From: Sphagnum magellanicum
Taxonomy: Eukaryota > Streptophyta > Sphagnopsida > Sphagnales > Sphagnaceae
Length of the DNA stretch: 64,000 bases
NCBI GenBank assembly: GCA_021904315.1
Contig: CM038911.1
Span: 10,823,390 to 10,887,389, forward strand
Direction: 5' to 3'
The notes below the pieces were generated by a model. That model saw only the letters and a program-made list of their open reading frames with translations. It did not search any database and was not told where the DNA came from. Made by a program: the position numbers and the translations under genes. Below are positions 1-12,545 of this stretch, one piece after another. How positions within the stretch are numbered: the first letter of the stretch is position 1; every line of letters starts with the position of its first letter.

Positions 1-870
1 CACCAGGCTATCCAGCATACTCTATTCTTGGAGGTGCATTTGCTAGTTGTTATTTTGATATAAGATACCGTGTTTTGTTATTTTCTCACTCCTCTCAGGA
101 TATCTGAGTGTTGAATTCTGATGCAATCAATGGTGCATGCCAACCAGGTTCATCCAGTATGTCTAGAACATGATTCCTGATAATATCGGTTGTTCCTAAA
201 TTTATTGTTGAATAGTTTGTCGTAGATGTCCATTTTTCCTTTTGTTTACTTTGTCTATTCCTTTGCAACATTCTTGTATATGTAATTGTGTGTGTGTGTG
301 TGATGCCAGATATAGTGTTAAAAGACAAGCTGGTGGTATATGATAATGAGAGGGGTCAGATTGGTTGGAAATCCTATGATTGTAAGTATTGACCTGACTT
401 TCAATTGTGATTCTTAGATCTGTTACACATGCATATGCACTACCTGTAGCTTCCATTCTTCTTGAGCCCTCATGGTCCAACCAAATTAGAAATCACTGTT
501 CCCCAAGGAAATCAAACAATTGGAGAGCAGAAGACTGTGGATTGCAGAAGTAAATTTTTGTAAACATGTGGGACATCCATCTAATATAGGAAATAGGAAT
601 GATGTATGAACTTTAGAGAATTTTAGTGAGGAAATGAGCTCTATCTGAAGTGTGGATGAAATTGCAGGTACACAAGGCATCTCAGTTTCAAGTGAAAGGG
701 AGGGAAACAGTTCCCTCCTCACTGTCAATCCCTACCAGACTTCTGTACCTGGTGTCCATTCAGCCAGCTCTAGACCTTTGAGTATTTCATTATTTTTGTC
801 CATCTTGGCCTGTGCATTCAGCAATATGCTACATTTCATTGTCTGCAGGTTGGATTATCTGCCCTATTGA
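1..870 (+). CDS. A1-family aspartic protease, C-terminal three exons (gene enters from the left edge)
   Basis: Three exons can be joined in one frame: 1-33 (partial), 310-381 and 668-870, with GT-AG borders. They read SILG, then GDIVLKDKLVVYDNERGQIG and GWKSYDC, then a tail ending in TGA at 868-870. The ILGD...VYD...IGW...DC pattern is the conserved C-terminal end of plant pepsin-like (A1, nepenthesin/aspartic protease 36/39-like) proteases. The last exon encodes a Ser/Thr-rich spacer and then a hydrophobic stretch of about 21 residues (SISLFLSILACAFSNMLHFI). This resembles the GPI-anchor or membrane-anchor signal known in that subgroup, so a surface-anchored protease is inferred. The two catalytic Asp motifs lie outside the window and cannot be checked. 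The exon borders are my reading from frame continuity. The family call is solid and the subgroup is uncertain. Confidence 0.8.
287..302. repeat. (TG)8 microsatellite in a protease intron
   Basis: Eight TG units lie directly before the acceptor of the 310-381 exon, inside the pyrimidine/TG tract of the intron end. Length variation here could affect acceptor strength, but that is inference. Confidence 0.9.
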
Positions 871-2640
871 CTGTGCCATCTTCTGCATGGCTAGTAATTT
901 CATGATCTCATTTCCTGCTTTGATACATCTTCCATTGAGATCCCACTTGTTGATGTTTGATAGAAGCACAGAGCTGCAACAAGCAGGCAATGAGAAGTCA
1001 ATGCTCTACACCCTGCTCCAATTGCACATGCCATGTTGCAGTATTTATTTGGTGGCAAATATTGCTGCTATTCACAAAACATGATTGACATGATGGACCA
1101 AATCTTGCAACATCTACAAACTAACAGAAGGTCCCATCATTAGTTGATGTGATTTCTCTTGATTATTAGGGGTGCATACTTGTTAAGATTTTTTGTTGTT
1201 TTGTGATGAGCTTAGTTGATTGGCTCATCAGAAAAGAACAAGTTTGGAAACTTTTGAACACTTCCGACAGAGAATGAACTGACAGCCACTAACACAGCAT
1301 TAGAGATGGATGGTGCATGAATAGGAAACACTTTTCCATTATTTTCAGTTCATTGCAGTTAGTTCAGTTTCTGTTTCCACTACTACTTGCACATGCTCTT
1401 GATCGGTTAGATATATTGATTGGTCCAGGTGGTTTGCTATTACTAGGTTATGACCTTTTACAACCCATGTTTTATGTTTGTGGGTGGGCTTTGGGAAACA
1501 ATAAATCAAAGTCTTGGATGTGACAAATGCTGAGTGTGGCTGGAGCTACCATTATATGTTCCATTACTTAATATCAAATTGTAATTTTAATGTAATCTAT
1601 GTTACAATAAACACCATATTGTACACTCTAATGGCTAAAACCACAAAAACTTATCTCACATGTCATGAGTTGGAACTTTTTGTGTGAGAAAAACCACATC
1701 CCCTTGTAATGTATGGTCTAAATCATTATACTCATGACAATGTTTGATCTAATTGACTTGATCCCCATAGTGAAACTACACCCCCATTTCCCAATAGTGC
1801 ACAGTGGCTCCTTTCTCATCCCAACCCTATATTCATAGGGATTTGACCTCCATTTGACCAATTCATCCTATTCATATCCATTTAATTAAGATGCAATTTT
1901 TTGCCCAAATAACAAGGTTTTGACTTGTGGATTAAACAATAAACCTTATTATCATCAAGTTTGTGCATAAAAGAAAACAGCAGAGAATGGACTTTAAATG
2001 TTCAATTTCCATCTCCGTGAGATGTTAGCAATTCCTATTATTTTCCTTGATATAGTGAACCAACACATAATGGCACACCATGCAAGATGGATGTTGTGTG
2101 AAAAAGAAACATGCTTCATTGTATTCTTGTCCCATCGACAACCACAAAAATTAGCAATGTACTAACCATCCATATACATCTACTTAGTTAGTAGCCATCA
2201 AGTGCTTTACCTACTTACTTCTCACACATTGTAACCACTTACATCCCTCACCTACTTACATATGTAGTTACCTAGGTACTGGGAGGGGAAGCAGGACGGT
2301 TACAAGATAGGTTATGTAGGTGGACCCTTCGTAACTCAATTATGGCTCATCCACAATGGAACCATTGTGGTTTTCAATAAGGGGTGGCTTGGTGGGTGTT
2401 TGTTAACAAAATCTTGAAATGGAGGGCTTGGCATGGCTCAACAAGCAAATGTGTGGGCCTTAAAATTTTGGAACAATCCCTTTTACTTGGGCCTTATCCA
2501 AAACAATTGGACAAATTTATTCGAAGAAACACATAAGTTCAATCCATGCCAACGATTAATATTTAAAATTTATAACTGATAATTTAATTTGGTGTTAAAA
2601 TTTCTCAATTTACTTATATAATATCATTCATAATATATCG
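871..2640. other. 3' UTR of the protease gene and intergenic DNA
   Basis: No supported coding region. AATAAA hexamers at 1500-1505 and 1606-1611 (+) could serve as poly(A) signals for the protease gene. The rest is single-copy-looking spacer, with a short stretch rich in TACC/CTTA around 2190-2290. Confidence 0.5.
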
Positions 2641-3519
2641 TTAGTGTGACCTATGCCGTTGGCCCAAGTGTCACCACGTGCTCAACTGATTTTTCCTTCC
2701 AAAACTCGGTTTTTTGGCATTTATTTGAATTTTCAGCAGCAGAAATCACTTAAAAATCAATATCTTCCACATTCTGAATCCAAATCTTACCACATAAATT
2801 CCATTAAATCCTGCTCATCAAGATCTTTCCAACAACACCCAAGGCACATTCCAAGTCCTCTGGAATTTTCAACTACAATTTAATTTATTTTCAGTGAAGA
2901 AATCATTCAATATTCAAGAACTTTTGCACTGCAAGTCCAACCATCATGGAACCAAGCCCATGCACCCCTCCTTGTCAAGAACTTTCCAAAGAGACCAAAG
3001 AATGTGATCTGAAGCATCCTCGTTCGGTGGATCTCATAAGTACAAACAAAACAAACAAACAACCTTCCTTCATAGATAGACTAGTGTGGCATGTGGCGTT
3101 GGCCCAAGCGTTACCACATCCTCAACTGATTTTTCCTTCCAAAACCTGGTTTTTTGGAATTTATTTGAATTTTCAGCAGAAAAAATCACTTAAAAATCAA
3201 TATCTCCCACATTCTGAATCTAAATCTTACCAAATAAATTTCATTAAATCCTGCTCATCAAGTGCTTTCCAACAGCACCAAAGGCACATTCCAATTCCTC
3301 TGAAAATTTCAGCTACGATTTAATTTAATTTTCAATGAAAAAATAATTCAATATTCAAGAACTTTGCACCACAAATCCGAACGCCATGGAACCAAGCCCA
3401 TGTACCCCTCCTCCTTGAGAGCTTTCCAAAGAGACCAAGAACACAATCTGCAGCATCCCGGTTCAGTGGATCTCATAAGTACAAAACAAAACAAACAAAC
3501 TACCTTGCTTCATAGATAA
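2641..3519. repeat. Direct tandem duplication, two about 440-bp units
   Basis: Copy 1 (2641-3080) and copy 2 (3081-3519) share long near-identical blocks. An example is the block starting GTTGGCCCAAG at 2658 and again at 3098, an exact offset of 440. Both copies end with TTCATAGATA just before the next unit or the right flank. Neither copy has a coding signature, and the open frames inside are short and not conserved in frame between copies. The divergence looks modest (substitutions and small indels), so the duplication is neither very recent nor very old. Confidence 0.9.
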
Positions 3520-4979
3520 ATGTAAACATATGAATAAAATTGAAATCAATCTAATGACTCAACTAGAATTGTCACCCCATTGATCACAAGTCATTTCCAG
3601 GAAGTAAAATAAAATGGATTGCCCATTGACTAGCTTGAGTCACTCTGGACTGGCCTATGATTTAAATAGGACATTTTCAAAACTTCTTTTTTTCCCCTCA
3701 ATGACTTTGATGGATAGTTTCGAAAAAAAATCCAGAAAGACCACCTCTTTGAAAAAGCTGACAGCAGGAATGAGCTGAAGAGCAGCAGCTCAACTTGAAG
3801 GCCAAGAAGCTTGTAAGTTCATGGTGCTAGATTTATAAGCTGTCATAGACCTTTGTGCCTCATCCTGCTTCTGCACTGTAATTCTCTATCAGTCCTCTGA
3901 ATGACACCAAACAAACTCTATGCACAAAAACTAGCATCATTGCACACTAAATGTTCATTTTCAGCTTATTGAGTCCTAACTGAGTCAAACCCATGCCTTT
4001 GAGAGGAAGCTTCGTCAGTAGGTATGGTGCCTCTTGCCTTTTCTTTATCCATCAAAATCACCACTGATTCCTGGCTGTATTCATACTCCCACAAAAGCAC
4101 TGCAAACCGAGGTCTGTCAACAAGCAAAGGCCATAGAAACACCAGAACACATGCATTGAATCCCAAACATGGTCAGGCAGATCACCTGCCCTGGAGCAGA
4201 CAGGATCTGCTGGCCAGAATCTCATTGACATGCTTTAATTGAACTGACACTTGTTGGCACACAGACAAAAGAAAATACTAACTGATTGTTGTTACTTCTC
4301 TGTCAATCCCATATGCAGCATCCCATCCAACCTGCTGTGCACCCTCCCTGCCATAGTTAACCTAAGACACACATGGCACCTTATATTTTCTTGTTGTCAT
4401 TTGCCTAGTGTAGTGATGTAGATCATGACTTTACTAACATAACCCCTCTTGCAGGGGTACCATTGACATCAGAGTGTGAGCTCTTGGAAGAATCATAACA
4501 TGAAGTTCACCAAGTGGTGTCTGCATGCTATTGACAACCAAACTTAGTGGCAAAGCATGAGCACATTTTTTTTACAACAAGGACCTCACCTGGGCTACAT
4601 GCAACCCGTGAATGCCAAGCTGAGGATAAAACCCTACACACTTGCAAACTAATTCCGCATCTCCCACAATGGTATTGTTGGTAAGTCCAGACACCTGATA
4701 CATAACCACATAAAACCCAATTGGTCAAATGACACTGGCAACCATTGATCAAGTTCCATACATCACCATCTTCTTGAAGGAGCATAAATTAGTATAGAAC
4801 CACATCATGAATATGCAGCACAAATACCCCTATGCACATATGGTGATTAAAATCTACACATTTAAGGCACCCATGGTCATGATATCAATCCATCCATCGG
4901 CACTAAAACATTGCTCAATGAAATTCTGTAAATTGTTCCCTGCTTTGCTAATCCTTCAACCTTACAGTAGCAGCAACAA
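3520..4979. other. Spacer with no recognised feature
   Basis: I see no gene, RNA or named repeat. Base composition is more balanced than in the transposon areas, which suggests low-copy DNA. Open frames are short and unrelated to families I know. Confidence 0.5.
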
Positions 4980-6870
4980 ACCATGTTCAAGGATAAAGGA
5001 GGTAAACCAGCAAAATCCAAGCCAGAAACTGAGGTAAAAGTTGTTAATGCCTTAGTTAACATGATGGATGTTAATGTTACCACTCAAAGTAAGACAAGTG
5101 AAGAACAAGTGTTCAAAGACTAAGAGCCAAAGAAGAACAAATTTGTAGATGATTGGGAAGATAAAGAGAAGTTGATGAAATCTATGGTGGAAACCATACA
5201 ATACATGCAAGTAGCTAGTCTGCCACCAGACTTACCTATTCCTTCAGCAGGAGAATGTACCACCAATTAGGTTGGGATGCCAAGCTCAGCAGAACCAACA
5301 AAACCCTAGGAAGTACCTTCTACCTCTCCAAGTAAAATCATTTTTGTGGAAGAGATCTTTTAGGATATAAGCAAATGTTGGAAACTAGTTATACCTTTAA
5401 CCTTGGACAATTAATTAATATAACACTAGATATGAAGAAATACATGTGGTAGAAACTGAAGGCAGATAAACCACCAATCAATACCAAACTAATGAATGAG
5501 AAAGCAACCTCGTATGTAGTACATGACATTAGCACAACAATAGTTGTTATAGACAATCACATGGTTGTGATCCAAGTACATATAGGTAGAAACACAATTG
5601 ATGATGTACTCTTGGATGGGGGATATGGGGTAAATATTATCATCATTCTAACAATTAAGAGCCAAGTTAGGATTACATAAGCGAAAACTTACCCTTTGTA
5701 ATTTACGAATGGCATATCAAACCACAACCAAACCAATAGGATTGATCAAAGATTTGAAGATGTATATACATGGTATTCCATACATAGCTACATTTACAAT
5801 CCTACATAACATTGTTGTATATTCCAATTATTCCATGTTGTTTGGTAAACCTTGGCTCAAAGATGCTAAAGTAGCACATCATTAAGGGAATAACATGATC
5901 ATGATACAAAGAAATGGTATAGTCTAAACTATAGCTATGACTAAACACTTGGGCATAAACTTGAAAAGACCCAAGTTCTTATTGTGCTTTAATTATGAGA
6001 ATGGCGTTATAGATGAAGAAGAAGATCTGATGTTTTCCAATGAACCTAAGTTATTTTCTATTGGTACAATTAGCTTATTGTTAGAAATTTTGGATATAAT
6101 TACAATTAATATAATATAGCTTGAAAGAATTACGAAAATTATGTAAATTCTAGAGCAGAACCCTCTTGTCATTTTAGAAATAGTGCATAAACTGCTTTTG
6201 ATAAAAAAACTTGAGGCTAGTTTAGAGGACAAGGTGTATCCTGAAACCTACTATCACCACATGCTAGGTCAAGTGTAGATTGATGAAACACAACTAAGGT
6301 TTAAGTACAAGAATTGAAAATTACAAGTTGGACAATAATGGAATAACAACAACTATTGTAGATCTCAATTTGGGAACAATGGAGAATCCTCAGACAATCA
6401 AGGTGAATGTTCAATTGACTGAGTAAAGCATGAATTCCTTAAAGAAGTTGATATTGGAGTACAAGGACAAGTCTGCATGAACTTATAAACACCTTAAAGG
6501 TATACTTCCAGAATTGGCACAACATTTTATCAATTGAGTTGGACACATCGATTCCACCAACACATCAAGCCATGTAAAGAATGAATCCAAAATATGCTAC
6601 AACCATTAAACATGACATAGACAAACTATTAGTAGCAAGATTTATACACCTTGTAGAAGAAGCTGCTTGGTTATCACCAATAGTGGTAATACCCAAGAAG
6701 AATGCAAAACTCAAAATATGTGTAGACATAAAAAAATTAAATGCAGTCACAAAGAAAGATCCATACCCATTACCTTTCATAGATGAAGTTCTAAATATAG
6801 TTGCAAGGCATGATGCTTATTCCTTTTTAGATGGATATTTTGGATATCACTAGATATTTATGGGTAGATG
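4980..6870 (+). mobile_element. Ty3/gypsy LTR retrotransposon remnant (broken)
   Basis: Internal fragment of a Ty3-type element. It shows a charged linker (about 5090-5220), a retropepsin-like region with an LLDGG-type active-site motif near 5605-5635, and the N-terminal half of the reverse transcriptase (6581-6853, ending near SFLDGYFGYH). No LTR, RNase H or integrase is visible beside it, so it is a partial copy. It is broken in many places (about ten or more) and clearly ancient. The RT stretch closely resembles that of the minus-strand remnant at 25180-32080, so both belong to one family. A Tat/Athila-like lineage is possible but not established. Confidence 0.75.
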
Positions 6871-7279
6871 CAAGTTACAATTGCTCACTTTTTGCATCCT
6901 TATGGACTTGAATGTATTATATTCAAATGCCACAAACACATTGTAAAATCATCAGTTTGACAAAAAAAATTATGGATTAAAATTGCCACCTTGAATTGAA
7001 AATATTTATTAAGAGGTGAAATTCAATGAACATACACAATCATATAGTAATGGACTTTTAAAGTGAAATATGGACTATAATTTGGGTTCTACATTAATAT
7101 TCAAATACATTTTTTGTTATGATTTCATCTCAATATTTTTTATAGGGATGAGTAATATATGATACATGATGGAAAAACAAATATGGATTGAAAAGAATTA
7201 CAACAAAAAATTTAACCAACAAATAACTATGGACTTTTGAATGACCAAATTTGGACCTCATTTTCAAAAGTCCCAATCT

Positions 7280-7820
7280 TATGTTTTTGATTATACAAGA
7301 ATTCTAAACTTAAATGATATTTTCCATCTTTTTATGGTGTCATGATCCAAGAAAGTAATGGGTAGCACTTGTCTACTTGGTAATCCATCTTGTGAACCTA
7401 CATCCATATCAAAAAATACCACATGCAAAGCACTATGGTAAAACCTAGATTTTTTCAACAAAGGTTTTTTTATCCCTCCTAGGTAATCCCACATATACAT
7501 CAATAAACCTTTTCTAGTTGTCAACCACCACATGTGCAATTATGTTGCAGCTTCATGTCTTATGGTAAAAGTAATCTTCAACAAAAACACTAGATGGTTT
7601 TGCTAGATGACAATGTGAATGTTGTCAACAACATCCATCACACTTGGTATACCACCCCAATTTTTGAAATCCATCATGACTTGCATTTTTCACTAGCAAG
7701 CCACATTATGAGTTTTTTGAACACCACATTGATTGCCATCACACAAGTGTTACAATGAATCTTTCGATGGCAAAAAGCTCACTACAAGTCAAGACGTTTG
7801 CACCTTGTGCAAGCTTATAG
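7280..7820 (-). mobile_element. PIF/Harbinger DNA transposon transposase relic
   Basis: Reading the minus strand from 7820 to 7280 across several frames gives, in order: TCSELFAIERF (about 7750-7800), FKNWGGIPSVMDVVDNIHI (about 7625-7685, the first-Asp GxIDGTHI region), KPSSVFVEDYFYHK (about 7560-7610), KRFIDVYVGLPRR (about 7480-7520), FFDMDVGSQDG (about 7375-7410, the second-Asp region) and YPLLSWIMTP (about 7325-7360). This order matches the DDE_Tnp_4/HARBI1-type nuclease. At least four frameshifts or stops separate the blocks. The expected catalytic Glu and C-terminus beyond 7280 are missing. No terminal inverted repeats or target duplication were found. It is a dead, truncated copy. Confidence 0.75.
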
Positions 7821-9560
7821 ATTGTGCAAGAAACTTTAATTTCAACAAGAATTGCCTTCCTATACTTGGTATCATGTTTTGAAATGAAAGGTCCCACCTA
7901 GTTATAGATGCCTAAAAAAGCTTACCTTTGACATCTTAAAGTGTTGATCCACTTGTTTTTGTATTCTATCAACAAGAACTAGTTGAACCATACAATTGAG
8001 CAAGGTTTAACCCAATGCCCAAGCTTTTTGCCAATTTCTAAGGGCATATGGGACATTGCGTAGTGATGTAGTGTAGTAAATGTTAATAAGGGTTGAAGAT
8101 TCAATTACAAATTTGTGTGTAATGCATTGAATGAAATTTTTTTGGCAAGTTCAAGTCATTTGACACCAATGTTTCTTGCAAGGCTTTGATCAAAAGCACA
8201 AAATTGCCCAACAATAGCGACCATTAATGATAATGCATGTTTTGGTTGCACAAAAAAACCTACACAAAGTTCAAAAAAAAGTTGAGAACTACACACCTCA
8301 CAAACAACATACATCAAAGAAATAATCAACACTAGCACCAAAAGATTGTGCAAAATGCGAGGTAGTGGCCAATTGCGTCTTAGTGTGGATGGATTGCAAA
8401 AAGATAAAGTGTCAATGTTTGCGTTTCATTATGTTAACGTTGACCAAAGTGCCACATCATGATGATAGGGTGTTAGGGCACTCCTTAACACTACAACCCT
8501 AACACCAAATGTGGTCAACCATTTAGCCAATTTGGTCACAAGTTAAAGAGGAAAGTAAAAAAGTTTAAGATCACATTATATTTTTGTGACATCTTAAAAG
8601 TATTGTCTTAAAATGTTGATTTTAAAAAAGTTCATCATAATGTGACCATATGGTTGTCATTGCACCATGATGGAAGGAAAACATCTTCAAATAGTTCAAT
8701 AGATTAAATGATTTTGTCATGTTAAATGAAGTCAATGTATAGTTTTGTGGCAAGGGTTAGGGAACTTGTTATATTGACTACTTTTTTTAAAAAAGTTGTT
8801 AGTTTTGAAACCTTATGGAAATAACTATCTTTCTGTGTTGAAATTAAGAATCAATTGTGGGCATTTACTCAAATGTTTATGCCTGGTGAAAAAGTTGTGC
8901 ATGGTAGCTTATGCATTTGTGGAGTGGAACGATGATTTATGGAAGGAAGGGGATGAAAATAGGGATCTATTGTTATGAGTTAGAACATGTATGATGTTGG
9001 AGGGAGGCACAATGTAGATGTCATGGAGGTGTGACAAAGGAGATGGTGCCGATATTGTATGAAGATCTATATGTGTGAAAGGTAGAGGGAAGTTGGTAAA
9101 TGATCTGTAGTGATCTCAAGGATTTATACACAACTATGACCATCGATATATTCCCAAAAGTAAATATGGCATTTAATTCAAAGGCCAAATGTGATCAAAT
9201 GACTCTTCATTTAATAAAGGTAGGGTTTGCAATTTAAAGGTTGTCACTTTATATTGCAAAAGGGGCAAATGCAGTTGCACAGTTGCCCAACTTTCCCACA
9301 AGTTGAATCACAAGTAATCCCATCATTATTACTGACCGAAGTTAAAGCTAAGTTTGTTGTGATAAGGAACATCTTACATGGCCCGATGGTTAATTAAACC
9401 CACAGCAACTTGCATGGTGGGATGGATCCCAACCATTAAGGTTAGCAACTCCATGTTACAAATCAACTACATTAGTTATTAAATATTTCAGCTTGTAAAC
9501 AATAGAGAATACATATGAATGATTAGTGTTGAAGGTTTAACCATGAAGACAACCCTAAAA
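7821..9560. other. AT-rich spacer, possibly the rest of the Harbinger copy
   Basis: No coding region is supported. Around 8425-8525 an imperfect foldback (GTTGACCA ... TGGTCAAC with repeated GGTGTTAGGG-like cores) could be a small MITE, but the arms are poorly matched. The rest shows nothing recognisable. Confidence 0.4.
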
Positions 9561-9686
9561 TCTATAAGGAAGGCCTGCTCCCAAGGGCCTCCCCTAATTT
9601 GAGGATCATATCTAGAGGGCATTAGCCCCAAGGGTGTAAACCCAAAAATTAAGGGAGGCCAGTGAGAGCAGGCCTTCCATAGCTTC
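9561..9686. other. MicroRNA-precursor-like hairpin
   Basis: The left arm (9561-9600) and right arm (about 9644-9684) are inverted copies. Each contains GGAAGGCCTGCTC, then a few mismatches, then GGCCTCCC and TAATTT when the right arm is read on the opposite strand. About 36 positions pair, with roughly four mismatches and one 2-nt bulge. The loop is about 44 nt and holds a small nested GGGC/GCCC stem. This length and pairing fit a plant MIR foldback. A short MITE or inverted duplicate is the alternative. I do not recognise the arm as a known conserved miRNA. Either strand could be transcribed. Confidence 0.35.
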
Positions 9687-9689
9687 AAG

Positions 9690-11951
9690 CTTGAACGCAG
9701 AAGGTCTGCATGCAATCAGTGGAAGGCTCCTTCAAGAGACAAAAGAGTCTCTTGTGCAAAGAGGTGCATTCAAATTCAATGTGAAAAACCTTGGAGTGCT
9801 TTACATACTTGTCAGGCACCTTGAGAAGAAGTGGCCTTAAATGTTTTTCATTAGTTACAAAAGGCTGTAGTGAAAGGTAAGGGTTCCCCATTGAAGGCAG
9901 GATGGTTGAAGAACCAACAAACTACCCAAGATTAATTCATGTTGCACCAAAGAATCTTGGGAAACTATGAATGCAAGTGGAGTTGGTAAAAACACTAGAA
10001 TCAAACTTCAAAGAGTCTGAAGTTTCAAAGACTTTGGTGAGACATTTCAGGACAGCTCTTGGCAGCTGCACTAGTGTACACTGTATTCTTTGCATTTCAT
10101 ATGCTGCTATCTTGACCCTGCATCCTTTGCAGCCTCAATCACTTTTACAGCTTATTGGTTATGCTAGGTCAAATTTGGTGTGTCCATATCTGTGACAATT
10201 TTGCACTATTCAAGCTATTGTGGACCTATATCTCTGCATCCTTCTCCATTCAGTCTTTTAGATCTTCACTGATGCTCCTTACAGAATCTTTCTAGGAAAA
10301 TATTTACAGCTCATCACAGCAGAATACCAGAACACAGTTCTATTAACAAGATCCTTAAAAAAGGACAGAGGCAACGATTGTTTCCAAGAAATAAGTTTTC
10401 TTCAATCTTATTCTATCATCAGATGAAGAAACTCTCTGCTGCTAGAAGCATCAGAAAGCAGATTTTAGAAACATATCAATGTGATTGTGGAGATGACTCC
10501 ACAAAACACTTTTAGGGTTAGTCAAACAAATGTGCTGATTATGAACACTTATGCTCTGTGCCAGACATCCTAGCTGTGAAGGTTTGTAAGAGACTGCCAA
10601 CTCCTGGTGGATCCTCCTAATGAGACTGAACCAAATCTATATCTTTCTTCACTGTGTAGCAATCAAGTTACATAGAGAAGAATTAGGTCTAAAGTCAAAA
10701 CTCTGGGATTCTAAGTCCCTTTCCATGGCATGACTACAATTCAAATACACAAATACGCAGCACTTCAATATTCAGATGGCATCACCACATGACGATAAGA
10801 CCTGCTGATATGTACCACTTGACTCTACAAACTAGAGGACCAGCAAGATAAAGATGTAATGGAAATTCTGATGAATACAAATGTAAAGGGAGGTTAGATT
10901 ACCAAATCCCAGGTGAGCAAGAGTTTGTGCACTTGGTATTACAGGCTCAATGGTCGTCAACTTCCTTCATGCAAAATCATTTGTTGGTCACACTTGATGA
11001 ATTCAGGGCTACTTTGGTATAATCCACAATATCACTGGATGAAATGCCCCATGGTTTCCCAGACCATGGATTCAACTGTGACCATCAAAATGTCTTCTTA
11101 GCACATAGAAAAGGATTTAGGCGCCTACTGAAACCTGAAAGATTAAATGCAAGGTGAGACTCACCCTTGGGCTTGTACAAGAGCACCAAGCATCATTGAG
11201 CCCTCTAGTATTTTGTTTGATGACAACCTGGATGAGAAGTACTCAAAGAGTTAGTTTTGGTTTGTTATTCATCAATACAGCATAAAAAAGGTAGCATCAG
11301 GAAGATTGCTGCTGCACTTAAAAATCAGAAACCCACATCTTCACTCTCTTTTCCACTCCAACAGATGCTTTACATGGTGCATCCACAGCCAATCATACAA
11401 CACATTCAAACCTCAAAGAAAGACAAGTAACCAAGAAGGCCTGATCGCATTATGGGGCCCCAAAAACGACAATAAAAGTGTACAAAGGTTTCGCCATCTC
11501 CTAGTCTATATAGTGCACACAACACCAACTATCAAACACTTTCCTACCAAACTCCTATACTAGTCTTAAATATTGACCATGTGCAACAATCAGTGCCCTA
11601 GTCGAACTTTCCGTGCAAACCTTGGCCGTCACGAGATATCATCACCATCCACAGATTAAAACATGAGATCAAATATCCAACTAGTTGTTGGCTGTGTGCG
11701 AAATGGCCCCAAATTGCGCTGCACAAACGCCACAAGAATCAAAGAAAAAGATTCTGGTAAACCAAATAGTAGTAAGACATCATGCATCAACTGTCAGAAA
11801 ATATCGTACTGTTCTGAGGAACAGCGCATAGAGCAATAACACCTCTCACATACGCCTTCGTTATTGACCACAAAAACCACCGGCAAGAACAGACTCCAGA
11901 GTACTTTGTACCAGATATACGAAGACCTCGACAAACCATGCTGAGGAACAT
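9690..11951. other. Low-copy intergenic DNA downstream of the PLAC8-family gene
   Basis: No convincing exon series or repeat. Its composition resembles genic flanks rather than transposon debris. The part next to 11951 should contain the 3' UTR of the minus-strand gene. Confidence 0.4.
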
Positions 11952-12545
11952 CTAATATCTAGACATCTCTTGGGGAGGAGGGGGTGCGGTCTCCCGAGGA
12001 AGGAGTTTCCCGTCCCTCTTGTCGAGCTCCAACTTGTGCTGTGTCTGGAGACAGGCGCAGACGGCGCAATAGGAGATATCTGCAACGCGATCGGTGACAA
12101 TGGCAGCATCGTCGAGGAAAGGCACGTTTGTAAACATGGCCACCAGCCAGCAAATGCAGTTGAGATACTGCGCGAAGAACATACTGGCGATGATACAGTT
12201 GTCGCATTTGGTGTTCTGGATCTGGAGCGCATCCTGGAGCATAAAGCGCGTAGCAGAGACGGAAAGGGTGAAACACAGAATGACCTCCAAAATGGCACAC
12301 AACTGCGGGCAGCTCTCTTCGCCGCAGGAACCACTGCAAGGCATACCACCACCGCAGCACTGATATCGCGACCAGTCGTTGTAAAGGACTCGGCCGCGCA
12401 ACCCGTAAGAGGCGGCGCAAGGACACAACATGCTGTATAAGCAGTAGACCGGATCGTCAACAGGCGTCCGGATCAGCTCCGAGTGCCACAAGTTGGGCAA
12501 ACCCTTTCGCGCCTCGTAGACGTGCATGTTCTTGGACGACGCCAT
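11952..12545 (-). CDS. PLAC8-family cysteine-rich membrane-associated protein
   Basis: A continuous 197-residue frame begins at the first in-frame ATG (12545-12543, MASSKNMHVYEARKGLPN). Features in order: the plant subgroup signature LPNLWHSELIRTPVDDP (about 16-32), a Cys-rich PLAC8 core with CPCAASYGLR (41-50), CC, C..C and C..C..C clusters (63-83), a first hydrophobic stretch (about 84-103), KCDNCII (113-119), a second hydrophobic segment (about 118-139), and YCAVCACLQTQHKLELDKRDG near the end. PLAC8/PCR proteins act at membranes in metal transport or organ-size control. This subgroup (as I recall, Arabidopsis At4g23470-like) has no firm function. The tail ends soon after QEMSRY, shorter than I remember for relatives. 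The region is GC-rich compared with its flanks. No intron interrupts the coding region. It looks intact. Confidence 0.88.
   Translation of the reverse strand: MASSKNMHVYEARKGLPNLWHSELIRTPVDDPVYCLYSMLCPCAASYGLRGRVLYNDWSRYQCCGGGMPCSGSCGEESCPQLCAILEVILCFTLSVSATRFMLQDALQIQNTKCDNCIIASMFFAQYLNCICWLVAMFTNVPFLDDAAIVTDRVADISYCAVCACLQTQHKLELDKRDGKLLPRETAPPPPQEMSRY

Noticed and set aside
8425-8525. MITE-like foldback
   Set aside because: Arms match only in short patches, and no target duplication was found.
11861-12460. 199-codon minus-strand frame overlapping the PLAC8-family gene, and a 156-codon plus-strand frame
   Set aside because: Both are shadow frames of the GC-rich PLAC8 coding region. Only the Cys-rich frame matches a family.
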